A stretch of 64,000 nucleotides of DNA, from the NCBI GenBank assembly GCA_965199845.1, contig CBDATZ010000054.1, positions 248,001 through 312,000 on the forward strand. The letters are read 5' to 3'. Of this stretch, positions 16,928 through 26,010 are shown piece after piece. Position numbers and translations under genes: made by a program. The notes below the pieces were generated by a model. It made no database searches. It saw only the letters and a list, made by a program, of their open reading frames with translations, and was not told where the DNA came from. Source of the stretch: Ilyomonas sp965199845. GTDB taxonomy: Bacteria; Bacteroidota; Bacteroidia; Chitinophagales; Chitinophagaceae. The stretch's first letter is position 1. Each line of letters opens with the position of its first letter.

Positions 16928-17643
16928 TTTAGTTTATAGTTTAAATAAAATTTTATAATTTCAGTCATCATAATTACTCTGCCTTTTATTTGCTGTGTAA
17001 GTGTGCGCTTACTTTTCGCAACACCGGTACTGGTAAATGATGATGAATGTCGCCTGTATAAGATCAAAGGTTTCTGATAAAAGAAAACAGTGCCAGTCAT
17101 TTCTGCCACTAAACCTATCCATAAATCATGACCAATTTCTTTTGTATCGGGAAATGGCAAGGCTGTTTCTAACAAAGTGCGTTTAAATGCCATGCAAGAA
17201 CCGTAATATGTACTTCTGAATACATTTTTCAAAAGTCCTTTTCCAGATTTCATATAAGCAAAAAAAGACTGATTCAATGGTTTTAAATTTTCGTCGGTAA
17301 TAATCGAATCGCTGATTACAAGATCATGCTCTTGCAAAAGCGCATTTGTTTCTTCATATTTATCCGGCAGCCAAATATCATCCTGATCCGATAAATAAAT
17401 AATATCGCCTTTTGCATAGCTAAGCGCATTTTGAAAATTTTTTATCGGGTCGCGAAAATAGTTATTTGCGTACAAACAAATCCGCCTGTCATTTATACTT
17501 TTTATACAAGCAAGCGTACCGTCGGTAGATGAGTCATCAGAAATAATCAGTTCATCTTCGTCGTGGAACTGCGATAAAATAGAGGTTATTTGCTGATGTA
17601 TATATGTGGCACCATTATACGTTGCCATACAAACCGATACCAT
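16912..17643 (-). CDS. Family 2 glycosyltransferase (EPS operon)
   Basis: 243 residues with the GT2 signature: VSVCMATYNGATYIHQQITS, then IISDDSSTDGTLACIKS (about 34-50) and DIIYLSDQDDIWLPDKYE (about 74-91), where DQDD takes the DXD role. The SDQDDIW form is typical of rhamnosyl- or N-acetylglucosaminyl-type GT2 enzymes in O-antigen and EPS clusters; the exact sugar is not decidable. One base separates it from the preceding gene and 16 bases overlap the next. Confidence 0.9.
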   Translation of the reverse strand: MVSVCMATYNGATYIHQQITSILSQFHDEDELIISDDSSTDGTLACIKSINDRRICLYANNYFRDPIKNFQNALSYAKGDIIYLSDQDDIWLPDKYEETNALLQEHDLVISDSIITDENLKPLNQSFFAYMKSGKGLLKNVFRSTYYGSCMAFKRTLLETALPFPDTKEIGHDLWIGLVAEMTGTVFFYQKPLILYRRHSSSFTSTGVAKSKRTLTQQIKGRVIMMTEIIKFYLNYKLKWKRG

Positions 17644-17644
17644 A

Positions 17645-18487
17645 TTATATGTTTAAGTACTGTTGCAAAAATGTTTTATAAAATACAGTTTTTTTAGTTC
17701 GCATAAACAAAGTGGTAGCTCTCATAAATGCAACACCAAAATACATAACGGCATCAAGCCAGTTATTTCGGTCGGCATATTTAGCACCTTCGCAAAAAAA
17801 CCGGTAACGTTTGTTCAGTTTTTCTACACTTGTTTCTTCATTAGAAAATTGCTGAATACATACCGCATCAATCACCACAAAAAAATTGCTTTTCTTTCTG
17901 AAACGTTCTACAAACTGAAAATCGCTGAAATCAAGTCTTACCAGTTCTTTATAACCTCCGGAGTCAAAAAAAGCTTTTAACTGCACCAGCATTCCACTGT
18001 TTACCGGCGAATAGTTTTTAAATGAATGTATACCTGGTGCTATTTTTTTTAGCGGAAAACCTCTCTTAAAAAGATAGCGGCATGGCGAAAAAACAACTCC
18101 ATTCTGCAGCATCAGAATCGGAACAAACATATGTATGTTTTGATGCGCAGATATATTGCTTTTATATTGTACAAACAGATTTTCGGGCAGGTTTGTATCC
18201 TGGTCTAAAAAAAGCAACCATTGTATAGTTCCTAACTTTTTGGCTACATCAGCTCCGCAATTATAAGCCTTACTAATTCCTCCGTTTGTAATATCGCTTT
18301 TGTAGTGAATGATAAAGGGTGAATGATTATTTTCCGGTATAATTTGCGGCTGCGGGCTGTTATCGTACACAAACAAATGAATGTTTGTCATCTTTGCAAA
18401 ATTCACGCTTTGCAGCAATGTTTTAAAACTGTTAGAGTTATAAAGCTCTTCATTATACAAAACAATAATCGCCATTATATCATTCAT
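17645..18487 (-). CDS. Rhamnosyltransferase-like family 2 glycosyltransferase (EPS operon)
   Basis: 280 residues. Seen: MAIIVLYNEELYNSN near the start, NGGISKAYNCGADVAKKLG at about 88-106, and WLLFLDQDTNLPENLFVQY at about 110-128. This is the layout of the rhamnosyltransferase-type GT2 group (IVxYN ... GGIAxAxNxG ... LDQD). The C-terminal third has a weakly hydrophobic segment that may touch the membrane. It is 9 bases behind the EpsG-type polymerase gene in the same operon. Confidence 0.87.
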   Translation of the reverse strand: MNDIMAIIVLYNEELYNSNSFKTLLQSVNFAKMTNIHLFVYDNSPQPQIIPENNHSPFIIHYKSDITNGGISKAYNCGADVAKKLGTIQWLLFLDQDTNLPENLFVQYKSNISAHQNIHMFVPILMLQNGVVFSPCRYLFKRGFPLKKIAPGIHSFKNYSPVNSGMLVQLKAFFDSGGYKELVRLDFSDFQFVERFRKKSNFFVVIDAVCIQQFSNEETSVEKLNKRYRFFCEGAKYADRNNWLDAVMYFGVAFMRATTLFMRTKKTVFYKTFLQQYLNI

Positions 18488-18496
18488 ACACAGAAA

Positions 18497-19537
18497 TTAA
18501 AAATAGCCTTTAACAAGTTGCCCGTAAAGCAGTTTTATAGATATCATTCCTAAAGCAATTAAAACAACGGAAGCAACGCCAAAAACTTTTGGCTTGAACA
18601 AATAAGCGAAGAAAGGGAAAATGATAATTTCTACCACGCCCAAAAGCTGATTAACTCTGCCTGCCAACACCGGAAGATCTGACAAGGCAACAAAACAGAA
18701 AATTGAAGCTGTATATATTTTTAATAAAATGATTGCATATTTATTTTCGGCTGCGAGAGTATTAATATTAAGCAGTAAAATAATACATACTACTACACGA
18801 AATAAAAACACGATATTAAAGATGTCAATATCGGAATGTATTTTAATAGAAGCTAATTTTTGATACGTATCAATTTTTGAAACAAATGTTTCTATTGGTA
18901 AAAAAGTAAGAAGGTTTATTAACCTGATATGAGCAAAATGCAGCAGGTAAGCACTGAGAATTAACCCAACATAAACTTTTACATTTATCTTTTTAGTATC
19001 AATAAAATAAAAAAATAAAAAAACAGATGCCGAGTAGTGAAACAGGATAGCCAATGCGTTTTTAAGCGTAAACGATTTTATATTCCTATTATAAATATCG
19101 GGTATGCTGAGCATCATAATGCCACTGGCAACGCCTACGCGTATCTGCGTCATTTCGTGCAGTAAAAAAAAATAGGAGAAGTAAGTGATAACGCATAAAA
19201 AATATTGGTGAGAAAGTTTTTTTATTGCGTAAAACTTCAGGCTCACACCTAATATACTATAAAAAAGAAAGAGGAAAAGTATATTGTTAAACGAAGCATG
19301 AATCCAGTAACTGATAATATAAAAAGAAGGTTCGAGCTGTGTAAACGAAATGGTTTTAAAGACATTATAATCTAACTGATAAATAGAATAATCATTATCA
19401 ATTCCCGCTCCTCTGAAGCCGGCTATACATATGAGCAGAATAGCCAAAAACCAAAATACTTTCTTCTTAAACGGCGTATCAATTGTTACAAAGTAACAAC
19501 CCGCAATAAAGAAAAATATGAAATAATAAAACCACAT
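18497..19537 (-). CDS. EpsG-family polysaccharide polymerase (Wzy-like)
   Basis: 346 residues, mostly hydrophobic, with about 10 predicted transmembrane helices. The pattern RGAGIDNDYSIYQLDYN (about 44-60) with the following loop and the HEMTQIRVGVASGIMMLSI motif at about 128-146 is typical of EpsG, the polymerase that joins lipid-linked repeats at the periplasmic side in Wzx/Wzy pathways. It sits between the flippase and the glycosyltransferases, as in other such loci. Confidence 0.88.
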   Translation of the reverse strand: MWFYYFIFFFIAGCYFVTIDTPFKKKVFWFLAILLICIAGFRGAGIDNDYSIYQLDYNVFKTISFTQLEPSFYIISYWIHASFNNILFLFLFYSILGVSLKFYAIKKLSHQYFLCVITYFSYFFLLHEMTQIRVGVASGIMMLSIPDIYNRNIKSFTLKNALAILFHYSASVFLFFYFIDTKKINVKVYVGLILSAYLLHFAHIRLINLLTFLPIETFVSKIDTYQKLASIKIHSDIDIFNIVFLFRVVVCIILLLNINTLAAENKYAIILLKIYTASIFCFVALSDLPVLAGRVNQLLGVVEIIIFPFFAYLFKPKVFGVASVVLIALGMISIKLLYGQLVKGYF

Positions 19538-19571
19538 TCAAAGTATTTTATATTGATTTTACACAAGTAAA

Positions 19572-21017
19572 TTAAGAAGCTGTTTTACGCTTTTGAAGCA
19601 TGTTGAAAATTATATCTTCAATAAACTCATTTTTAAAAAATAACTGAAGAATACAAAAAATAACAACATATAAAGCACCGCCTGCCATAAGCAGCCAGAT
19701 ACCGCCCAGGTAATATTTGATAAAAACAAAAACAGGTGCAGATAAAACTGACGTTGTTATCATAAGCAGAAGCAGGTTTGTATCAATCGAAATTTTTACT
19801 TCTCTTCTGGCAAAGAAAAAAATAATACTGCAAACTGTAGTTTCGGCACACAAAGAGGCGATGGCGCTGCCAACCTCTTTTAAATGAGGTATTAAAAGCA
19901 GATTGATGGTTACGCTGACAACCAAACCTGAGACTGTAGCAATCAAAATAAATTTTTCTTTTTTCAGCGGAAATAAAAACTGCGAACCATAAACATTAAA
20001 GAAGCCTAACACCAATGGCAAAACAGAAAAAATTTGTAACGCAGTAGCCGAATGTTCATATTTATCTCCGGAAATAAGCCAAATAATTTCTTTTGAAAAA
20101 AACAAGGAAAACACAATAAAAGGTATGGTTAACATAAGTACGATGTTAACAGATTTTTTCATTATGGCTTTTACTTCTTCTGTAATTCCTTCCTGAAGCA
20201 TAACCGAAAACCGGGGTATCAATACAATTCCTATGGCACCGATTACCGACCAATAAAGCTTGGGAATTTTTATAGCTACTGTGTAATAACTCACATACTT
20301 TTCGTTTGATAGCGAACCCAGCAAAATAGTATCCAGTACATTATAAAAACTGATGGACAAATTTATGCTGAAGAGGATAAGTAAAGGGCGAATATGTTTT
20401 TTGATGTTCAGATTGGTAAAGACCGGCGTGTAATAATTTTTGAAAAAGAATCTTGCATTGAAAACTGCATTTAATGTTAACCAAACGATATTAGATAAAT
20501 AATAGTAAAGAGAATCGTTGGCATGTTTTACCATTACCAGTAAGAAAACGAGTGAGCAGATTCTTGAAAAAATGGTTCGCTTTGTTATATAAGAGAAGCT
20601 TTCTACACCCTGGTAAAACCAATCCCAAATCAGTAACTGAATAATCAGAATCAGGCAACCTACTTTTACAAGATTGATGGCTTTATGTAAAATGGGAAGA
20701 AAGTTAGCCAGCGTTAAAAAAAGAACTACCGAAATACAGGTTGTAATCACTTCTATAATAAGAAGCTCCGTAACCAGAGTAGACAATAATAATTTGTTAT
20801 GCTTTACCCTGGCTACTTCTCTTACTCCGTAATAAGGAATGCCCAAGGTAGAAAACAATAGAAAATATTGTGTAAATGCATCTACATATACGACTTGCCC
20901 AAAGCTCTCTGTAGATAAAGTACGTGTTATGTATGGTATGCTGATAAGTGGAAACAACAGCGATGCGGAAGAAAGCAATACATTATAAATCATATTCTTC
21001 TTAACCGCACTTAACAT
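19572..21017 (-). CDS. Wzx-type oligosaccharide flippase
   Basis: 481 residues with 12-14 hydrophobic helices, the MOP/PST superfamily fold. It begins MLSAVKKNMIYNVLLSSASL and has LLFPLISIPYITRTLSTESFG at about 20-40, the recurring flippase signature in which LG/FG follows an RxL-type loop. It would turn undecaprenyl-PP-linked repeat units to the outer face of the inner membrane. Upstream neighbour is the Wzz-like co-polymerase, downstream the EpsG polymerase. Confidence 0.9.
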   Translation of the reverse strand: MLSAVKKNMIYNVLLSSASLLFPLISIPYITRTLSTESFGQVVYVDAFTQYFLLFSTLGIPYYGVREVARVKHNKLLLSTLVTELLIIEVITTCISVVLFLTLANFLPILHKAINLVKVGCLILIIQLLIWDWFYQGVESFSYITKRTIFSRICSLVFLLVMVKHANDSLYYYLSNIVWLTLNAVFNARFFFKNYYTPVFTNLNIKKHIRPLLILFSINLSISFYNVLDTILLGSLSNEKYVSYYTVAIKIPKLYWSVIGAIGIVLIPRFSVMLQEGITEEVKAIMKKSVNIVLMLTIPFIVFSLFFSKEIIWLISGDKYEHSATALQIFSVLPLVLGFFNVYGSQFLFPLKKEKFILIATVSGLVVSVTINLLLIPHLKEVGSAIASLCAETTVCSIIFFFARREVKISIDTNLLLLMITTSVLSAPVFVFIKYYLGGIWLLMAGGALYVVIFCILQLFFKNEFIEDIIFNMLQKRKTAS

Positions 21018-21057
21018 TCTACTTTTTCTTTTCTCTGGTTAATTCGTTCTGAAATAT

Positions 21058-22122
21058 TTATAAAGCTTCTGTGCTGTCTCCGTATTTAGCCTTCAATCTT
21101 CTAAACTGAAATAAAGCCAGAAAGTAAGCCACTGCTAAAAATGTAAAAGCAAATCCGCCGAGCAAAAGTCCTTGCAAACGGCTTAACTTTTTCATATCTA
21201 ATGGCAATCTGGGTGTATCAATTACCTGGATAGTAGGTTTTTGCCGGCTTAACTGAACTTTAGCCAATTCAAGATTTTGAACCAACTGCGTATAAATGGC
21301 GCGGTTGGTTTCAAGTTTAATCTCTCCGGTTTGTAAAGGCAACTGCGATATTTTTCGTGCCGGATTGATATTTACATCCTGTGTAGAAGCGATAGAACTA
21401 AGACTTCCTGTAACATTTCGGGTAACAGAATCTACTTTACGCTGAAGCATATCAACATTATCCTGTAGCTTTTTAGTTGTAGCATTATACCCAAAGTTTG
21501 CTACATTATTAATTAATGTCTCAGTAAATACCTTTGCCCAATATTGATCGTTGCTTGATAACGAGGCAACAATAATATTATACTGAATATCGGGTTTACT
21601 TACGGTTAAAGACTGTAGCAAATCTTTGTAAATCAATTTTAGTGCGCTATCCTGGTAAATTGTAAAATTGTTGCGGTCGCCATTAAAAGAGATATTTTTG
21701 AGTGGAGAATTATCTTTATTCCATTCTTTTTTTATGTTGGATTTATCTAAGTAATAATCAATAAGAAGCTGATTTTTCCCTTGAATTGTTACATTCGTGA
21801 GCAATGTTTTTTCAATCATCATCCGTGTTTTGCACACTTCTATAATGTTATCGCCCGAAAAAGCATCGTCATTACTTGATCCTAAACTAATTCCTAATTG
21901 CTGTTGCAATGCCATATATGGACTACTGCCGGATTCGTTAGTTGTAACAAACTTTACTTCTCCTGTAAATGTCGGTTTTTGAATAGTTGCAAATAAAAAA
22001 CCGGCAATCATTCCTGCAATACCAATAACAACCAGTATGATTATTTTCCTTTTAAAAAAAAGCATCAAATCACGAATGATTGTAAAACTGTTTTCGCGAG
22101 GATTAGCTTGTTCTTTTAGCAC
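21058..22122 (-). CDS. Wzz/GumC-like chain-length determinant
   Basis: 354 residues. Two transmembrane helices bracket a periplasmic coiled-coil part: TM1 at about 28-48 (IIILVVIGIAGMIAGFLFAT), then the Wzz-type KPTFTGEVKFV, helical segments to about 300, and TM2 at about 316-338 preceded by the proline-rich VIDTPRLPLDMKKLS motif. It controls polymer length or bridges to the exporter. No tyrosine-kinase domain is fused at the C-terminus. The start is a GTG at 22122; no ATG lies at a better position. Confidence 0.88.
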   Translation of the reverse strand: MLKEQANPRENSFTIIRDLMLFFKRKIIILVVIGIAGMIAGFLFATIQKPTFTGEVKFVTTNESGSSPYMALQQQLGISLGSSNDDAFSGDNIIEVCKTRMMIEKTLLTNVTIQGKNQLLIDYYLDKSNIKKEWNKDNSPLKNISFNGDRNNFTIYQDSALKLIYKDLLQSLTVSKPDIQYNIIVASLSSNDQYWAKVFTETLINNVANFGYNATTKKLQDNVDMLQRKVDSVTRNVTGSLSSIASTQDVNINPARKISQLPLQTGEIKLETNRAIYTQLVQNLELAKVQLSRQKPTIQVIDTPRLPLDMKKLSRLQGLLLGGFAFTFLAVAYFLALFQFRRLKAKYGDSTEAL

Positions 22123-22160
22123 AGTTTATTATTTATAAATCAGCTGTTAAATTTAATTTA

Positions 22161-24617
22161 TCACTTTGTAAAATTCAGCAACGCAATTACCACAGCCGCC
22201 AAAGATGCTGCGCTGCCTGTTATAGCTACAATTTCGGAAGTTGTTAAGCGGTTTCTCTCTCTTACCTGTTGTTTGGGCACCACCACTTCAGAACCCGGCT
22301 CTATACGCGGCAACCTCCTGAAAAATAAAAAATGAGATACTTTTTTAGCTTCGCCATTCGGATAGAGTACCAATGTATTTTTCTTTTTGCTAAACGGTGC
22401 ATAACCACCGGCACGATCTACATAATACAAAACAGATTTCTTTGGTATATAAACCGAAATGGAAGGATTGTAAACTTGTCCACTCACTTTTACATTATTG
22501 TTCAATTGGTTGATTATTAAAACATCACCCGGCCTCAATACAACATCCTGTGTAGAATTAGGTTGTTTTTTAAGCGTATTCAGATCCAGGATAAACTTAT
22601 CGTATGCACTAAGCATATCGTTGGTGATATATATATCTTTACTGTCGCCGTTATTGGTAATAGCTTCCAGATGGCGCCTGCGCTCTGTTTCCGATGCATT
22701 ATCGCGAAGCCGTAAAATATAAGCTGAGCCTGCATTTGCCGTTGGCAATAAGCCGCCGCTTCGTGCAAATAATGAAGAGGCTGTTTCGGTTTTGGTTTGT
22801 AATGTATAACTGCCGGGATATAAGACTTCACCATTTACAAACACCTGTTGCTGCAATATAAAAGAAGGATTTGTTTTTACCAAAATACGGTCGTAAGGTT
22901 CAAGCTTTACTGTATTGCCGCCTGTAAAGAAAGTAGAATCATATTCCACTTCTATAATTTCTGAAATCGCAGCGCCGGTATCTAACGGATTACCATTTTT
23001 TGTACGGCGTGATATTTCTATTTTATTACTGGCTGCCAGTGTAAAACCGCCGGCTTGTAATATTGCGTCCTGCAAGGTCAGGTTATCTATATATTGAAGA
23101 CTATCCGGATTAGCAACCGCACCATCTACAAAAACAGCAAAGTTCTGCCGGAGATCAACGTTCGATAAAATGACTACCGAATCTTCTCTTTGCAAAAGAA
23201 TATTTGATTTGCCAGACAACGCATCAGCAACATTAAAGTCTACCGCAGCTGGAAAATTATTGCTTTGTAAACGTCTGATATAACCCTGCGCCAAATAAGC
23301 TTCTTCTCTTACGCCTTTGGCTTTTTGCAGAAGTTCGTTCATGGTTAAGCCTTCGTGCCAGGCATACGTACCGGGCGAAAACACAGCACCGCCAATTTGC
23401 ACACGGTTTTCGTAACGATTCAGTATTGTATTTATCGTATATTGATCTGCATTGCGTGGCATATAGGTAGCAAACCGGCTTTCCGGTATATCAACCACTT
23501 TGCGTTGTGTATTGGTAAGCTGAATAGCAGAAATATAATCGGTTGCTGCATCATCGGTAAAGCCGCCGGCAAAGCCAATCACATCATTCAAAGTCTCACC
23601 GTTGGCAACCTCAAAAATGCCTTTGCGTTTAAAAGCGCCCTTTAAAGTAACGCGTTTTGTATAAACCGGGATGCGGATAATATCCTGATCAGCAAGTAAA
23701 ATATTGCTGCTTAAATCGCCACGGCTTATGAAATCATAAATATCCAGCGTATCAATTACCTTGTTGCCCCTGATGACTTCAATATTACGAAACGAACCTC
23801 TTTCATTCGGACCGCCGGAGGCATATAAAGCATTAAATACAGTGGCTAATGAAGGCAACGTATAACTGCCTGGTTTTTTTACCTCACCTAATAAAGTGAC
23901 TTTTATACTGCGGATAGAACCTAATGTGATATTTACTTTGGTAAGACCTGTGCGGATATTGGAATATCCGTTAGCAGACAGTTTATCTTTAATTCGTTTT
24001 GAAGCTTCCTCAAATGTAAGCCCGGCTACATATACAACACCAACATTTGGTATAGTAATGAAACCTTCCGGGTTTACTTTAAAACGATTGTTGTATTCCT
24101 GGTAACCGGAGATGATAACAACAATTTCATCGTCGGGACCAATTACATAATTTACCGGCGTTGCAATGCGAAGATTAGGTTCGAAAGTTAGATTGCTATT
24201 ATTAAAGATGTCGGCGCCGTACACCTGCAATTCCTCCCTGGTTGTCGAATCTTGCTTTTTAAGCCGGTTAACAGAAGCTGTATCTATATAACCGTTTACA
24301 TTCCGTATCGCATTGGTATCTCTGTCAAGCCCTAACGTATTGGCATTGGAACCTGAGTTGAGAGAGTTGGTAAGTTTCGTTATTCTATCCTGAACTGTTT
24401 TTGCTTCTGTTGTATTCATGCCGCGCGTAACAGCCAGTTCAAAAAACTGTTCCGGCCTATAACCCGCAGATGTCATTTGCTTTACAATATTCGATAGCTG
24501 CGCGTCTGTTACAGACGCAGAAGTAACATTGGAAAAATTTGTGGGCAGGGTTTGCGAATAAGTGACGATACAGAAGCAGGTAAAAAATAAGGATAGAAAA
24601 AATAATTTTAGTTTCAT
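22161..24617 (-). CDS. SLBB-domain polysaccharide export protein (Wza-like)
   Basis: 818 residues, outer-envelope export channel component. Seen: a signal peptide at about 1-21, a helical N-terminal region, the Poly_export domain around NYVIGPDDEIVVIISGYQEY (about 155-175), then a row of SLBB beta-grasp repeats (VTLLGEVKKPGSYTLPS, VQIGGAVFSPGTYAWHEG, VFVNGEVLYPGSYTL, VKVSGQVYNPSISVYI), and a hydrophobic C-terminal helix (about 793-812). It is about twice the size of E. coli Wza and typical of Bacteroidota exporters. It is the first gene of the leftward exopolysaccharide operon, and a direct repeat lies just before it. Confidence 0.93.
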   Translation of the reverse strand: MKLKLFFLSLFFTCFCIVTYSQTLPTNFSNVTSASVTDAQLSNIVKQMTSAGYRPEQFFELAVTRGMNTTEAKTVQDRITKLTNSLNSGSNANTLGLDRDTNAIRNVNGYIDTASVNRLKKQDSTTREELQVYGADIFNNSNLTFEPNLRIATPVNYVIGPDDEIVVIISGYQEYNNRFKVNPEGFITIPNVGVVYVAGLTFEEASKRIKDKLSANGYSNIRTGLTKVNITLGSIRSIKVTLLGEVKKPGSYTLPSLATVFNALYASGGPNERGSFRNIEVIRGNKVIDTLDIYDFISRGDLSSNILLADQDIIRIPVYTKRVTLKGAFKRKGIFEVANGETLNDVIGFAGGFTDDAATDYISAIQLTNTQRKVVDIPESRFATYMPRNADQYTINTILNRYENRVQIGGAVFSPGTYAWHEGLTMNELLQKAKGVREEAYLAQGYIRRLQSNNFPAAVDFNVADALSGKSNILLQREDSVVILSNVDLRQNFAVFVDGAVANPDSLQYIDNLTLQDAILQAGGFTLAASNKIEISRRTKNGNPLDTGAAISEIIEVEYDSTFFTGGNTVKLEPYDRILVKTNPSFILQQQVFVNGEVLYPGSYTLQTKTETASSLFARSGGLLPTANAGSAYILRLRDNASETERRRHLEAITNNGDSKDIYITNDMLSAYDKFILDLNTLKKQPNSTQDVVLRPGDVLIINQLNNNVKVSGQVYNPSISVYIPKKSVLYYVDRAGGYAPFSKKKNTLVLYPNGEAKKVSHFLFFRRLPRIEPGSEVVVPKQQVRERNRLTTSEIVAITGSAASLAAVVIALLNFTK

Positions 24618-24626
24618 ACTGGTAAA

Positions 24627-24669
24627 ATAATAACCGGCAACATGTTACACAGGATAATCACCGGCAACA
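24627..24669. repeat. Two 16-bp direct repeats upstream of the exopolysaccharide operon
   Basis: ATAATAACCGGCAACA at 24627-24642 and ATAATCACCGGCAACA at 24654-24669 differ at one base and repeat with a 27-base period, 10 to 52 bases before the first EPS gene. This placement suits a regulator-binding site. The rest of 24618-24991 shows no gene. Confidence 0.5.
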
Positions 24670-24991
24670 ACTACCAACTCAAACGCTTCTTTCTGTTATA
24701 ACATTTTATTGCTTTGAAAGAAAGTAAAAGAGGTAAAATATTTTGTTTTATTCGATTCTATGAAAGTTGGCAAATGTAGAGCATTTACTATACTGACAAT
24801 ACTAAAGAATTTGAAAAAACAAACTCCGGAGATGAGTTGGCGAACTATAAAATGCAAAATCCTTTTGAACATTTTTATTTTGATTAGAAAAGCCGGTATT
24901 TCTATTATCACTATTTACAATTCTTTACAAAGAAAATCCGCTATTCTTGCATACTTTTATACTCTGATAAAAATATAAAATTATAATTCAC

Positions 24992-25762
24992 ATGGCATTG
25001 TTTCAATCGGGCAATCCGACTTTGTCCCAAAAAATTTTCGACCGTTCTTTAGATACTACAGATTCCGGCGTAATGACGGTAAGAGGCGCCATCACCAAGT
25101 TTGGCTTTTTAATGCTGATGGTAATTGCCGGTGCTGCTTATAGCTGGAATTTATATGCCAACGATAAGCAGCAAACTATGATGACTATGCTTTGGATTGG
25201 CCTTATCGGTGGTTTGATAACCGGTTTGGTTATTTCATTTAAACCTACGTTGGCTAAATACCTGGCGCCAGCTTATGGTTTGCTGGAAGGCTTTGTAGTG
25301 GGCGGGTTATCTGCTGTTGTAAACGGCATGTTTGCAGAGAAGTTTCCGAACTTAGTGCCTACCGCTGTTGCTTTAACTTTTGGTGTGGCAATGGCTATGT
25401 TCCTGCTATACAACTTCCGCATCATTCGACCTACACAGAAGTTTAAATCAATAATTCTTTCCTCCGTAATTGGTATTGGAATCTTTTACCTGATTACACT
25501 TTTGCTGTCTGCCTTTGGTGTACACATGCAGTTTATGAGTATTACTGATAGCAGTCCGTTGGGTATTGGCATTAGTGTTTTTGTAACTATTATTGCGGCT
25601 CTTACTTTAATTCTCGATTTTGAAATGATTGAAGTGGGTGCCGAAACCGGCGCGCCTAAATATATGGAATGGTACAGCGCCTGGGGTTTACTGGTAACCA
25701 TGGTTTGGTTATATATCGAAGTTTTAAAACTGTTAAGCCGTTTGGCAAGCAGCAGAAATTAA
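24992..25762 (+). CDS. Bax inhibitor-1/YccA family membrane protein
   Basis: 256 residues with seven hydrophobic helices. Seen: an N-terminal cytoplasmic arm ending DTTDSGVMTVRGAITKFGFL, the family loop KPTLAKYLAPAYGLLEGFVV at about 89-108, and a closing segment LILDFEMIEVGAETGAPKYM at about 206-225, typical of the bacterial YccA-like TMBIM proteins. These act as membrane proton/calcium-leak or protease-associated proteins; the role here is unknown. A single-gene unit with its own terminator. Confidence 0.92.
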   Translation: MALFQSGNPTLSQKIFDRSLDTTDSGVMTVRGAITKFGFLMLMVIAGAAYSWNLYANDKQQTMMTMLWIGLIGGLITGLVISFKPTLAKYLAPAYGLLEGFVVGGLSAVVNGMFAEKFPNLVPTAVALTFGVAMAMFLLYNFRIIRPTQKFKSIILSSVIGIGIFYLITLLLSAFGVHMQFMSITDSSPLGIGISVFVTIIAALTLILDFEMIEVGAETGAPKYMEWYSAWGLLVTMVWLYIEVLKLLSRLASSRN

Positions 25763-25780
25763 TAAGAGCATTTTGTTCAT

Positions 25781-25815
25781 ACAAAAGCCGGTTTCTTTTA
25801 AGACCGGCTTTTTGT
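25781..25815 (+). terminator. Intrinsic terminator after the Bax-inhibitor-1 family gene
   Basis: A 10-bp GC-rich stem (AAAAGCCGGT at 25783-25792 with 25803-25812) and a T-rich tail, 19 bases past the stop codon. Confidence 0.85.
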
Positions 25816-26010
25816 TTTTGGTTGATTATGAAAATAAACGAATTGAACACTTCAATATAATTATATGGTTCAATTGAGATATTCTATTCTTGAACGAATA
25901 ATAACATTTTGCTAATTACACGCATAAATACGCAAGAGACAATCAAATCAACCGGAACTTGTGGCTCATACAACTAAATTGTATTGTTAGGAGCTATCAA
26001 TTATCTGCAA

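Noticed and set aside
24696..24978. Small frames on both strands (71 and 72 residues) in the EPS/Bax-inhibitor gap
   Set aside because: They are Ile/Lys/Phe-rich as expected of AT-rich noncoding DNA, overlap each other on opposite strands, and match nothing that I recognise.
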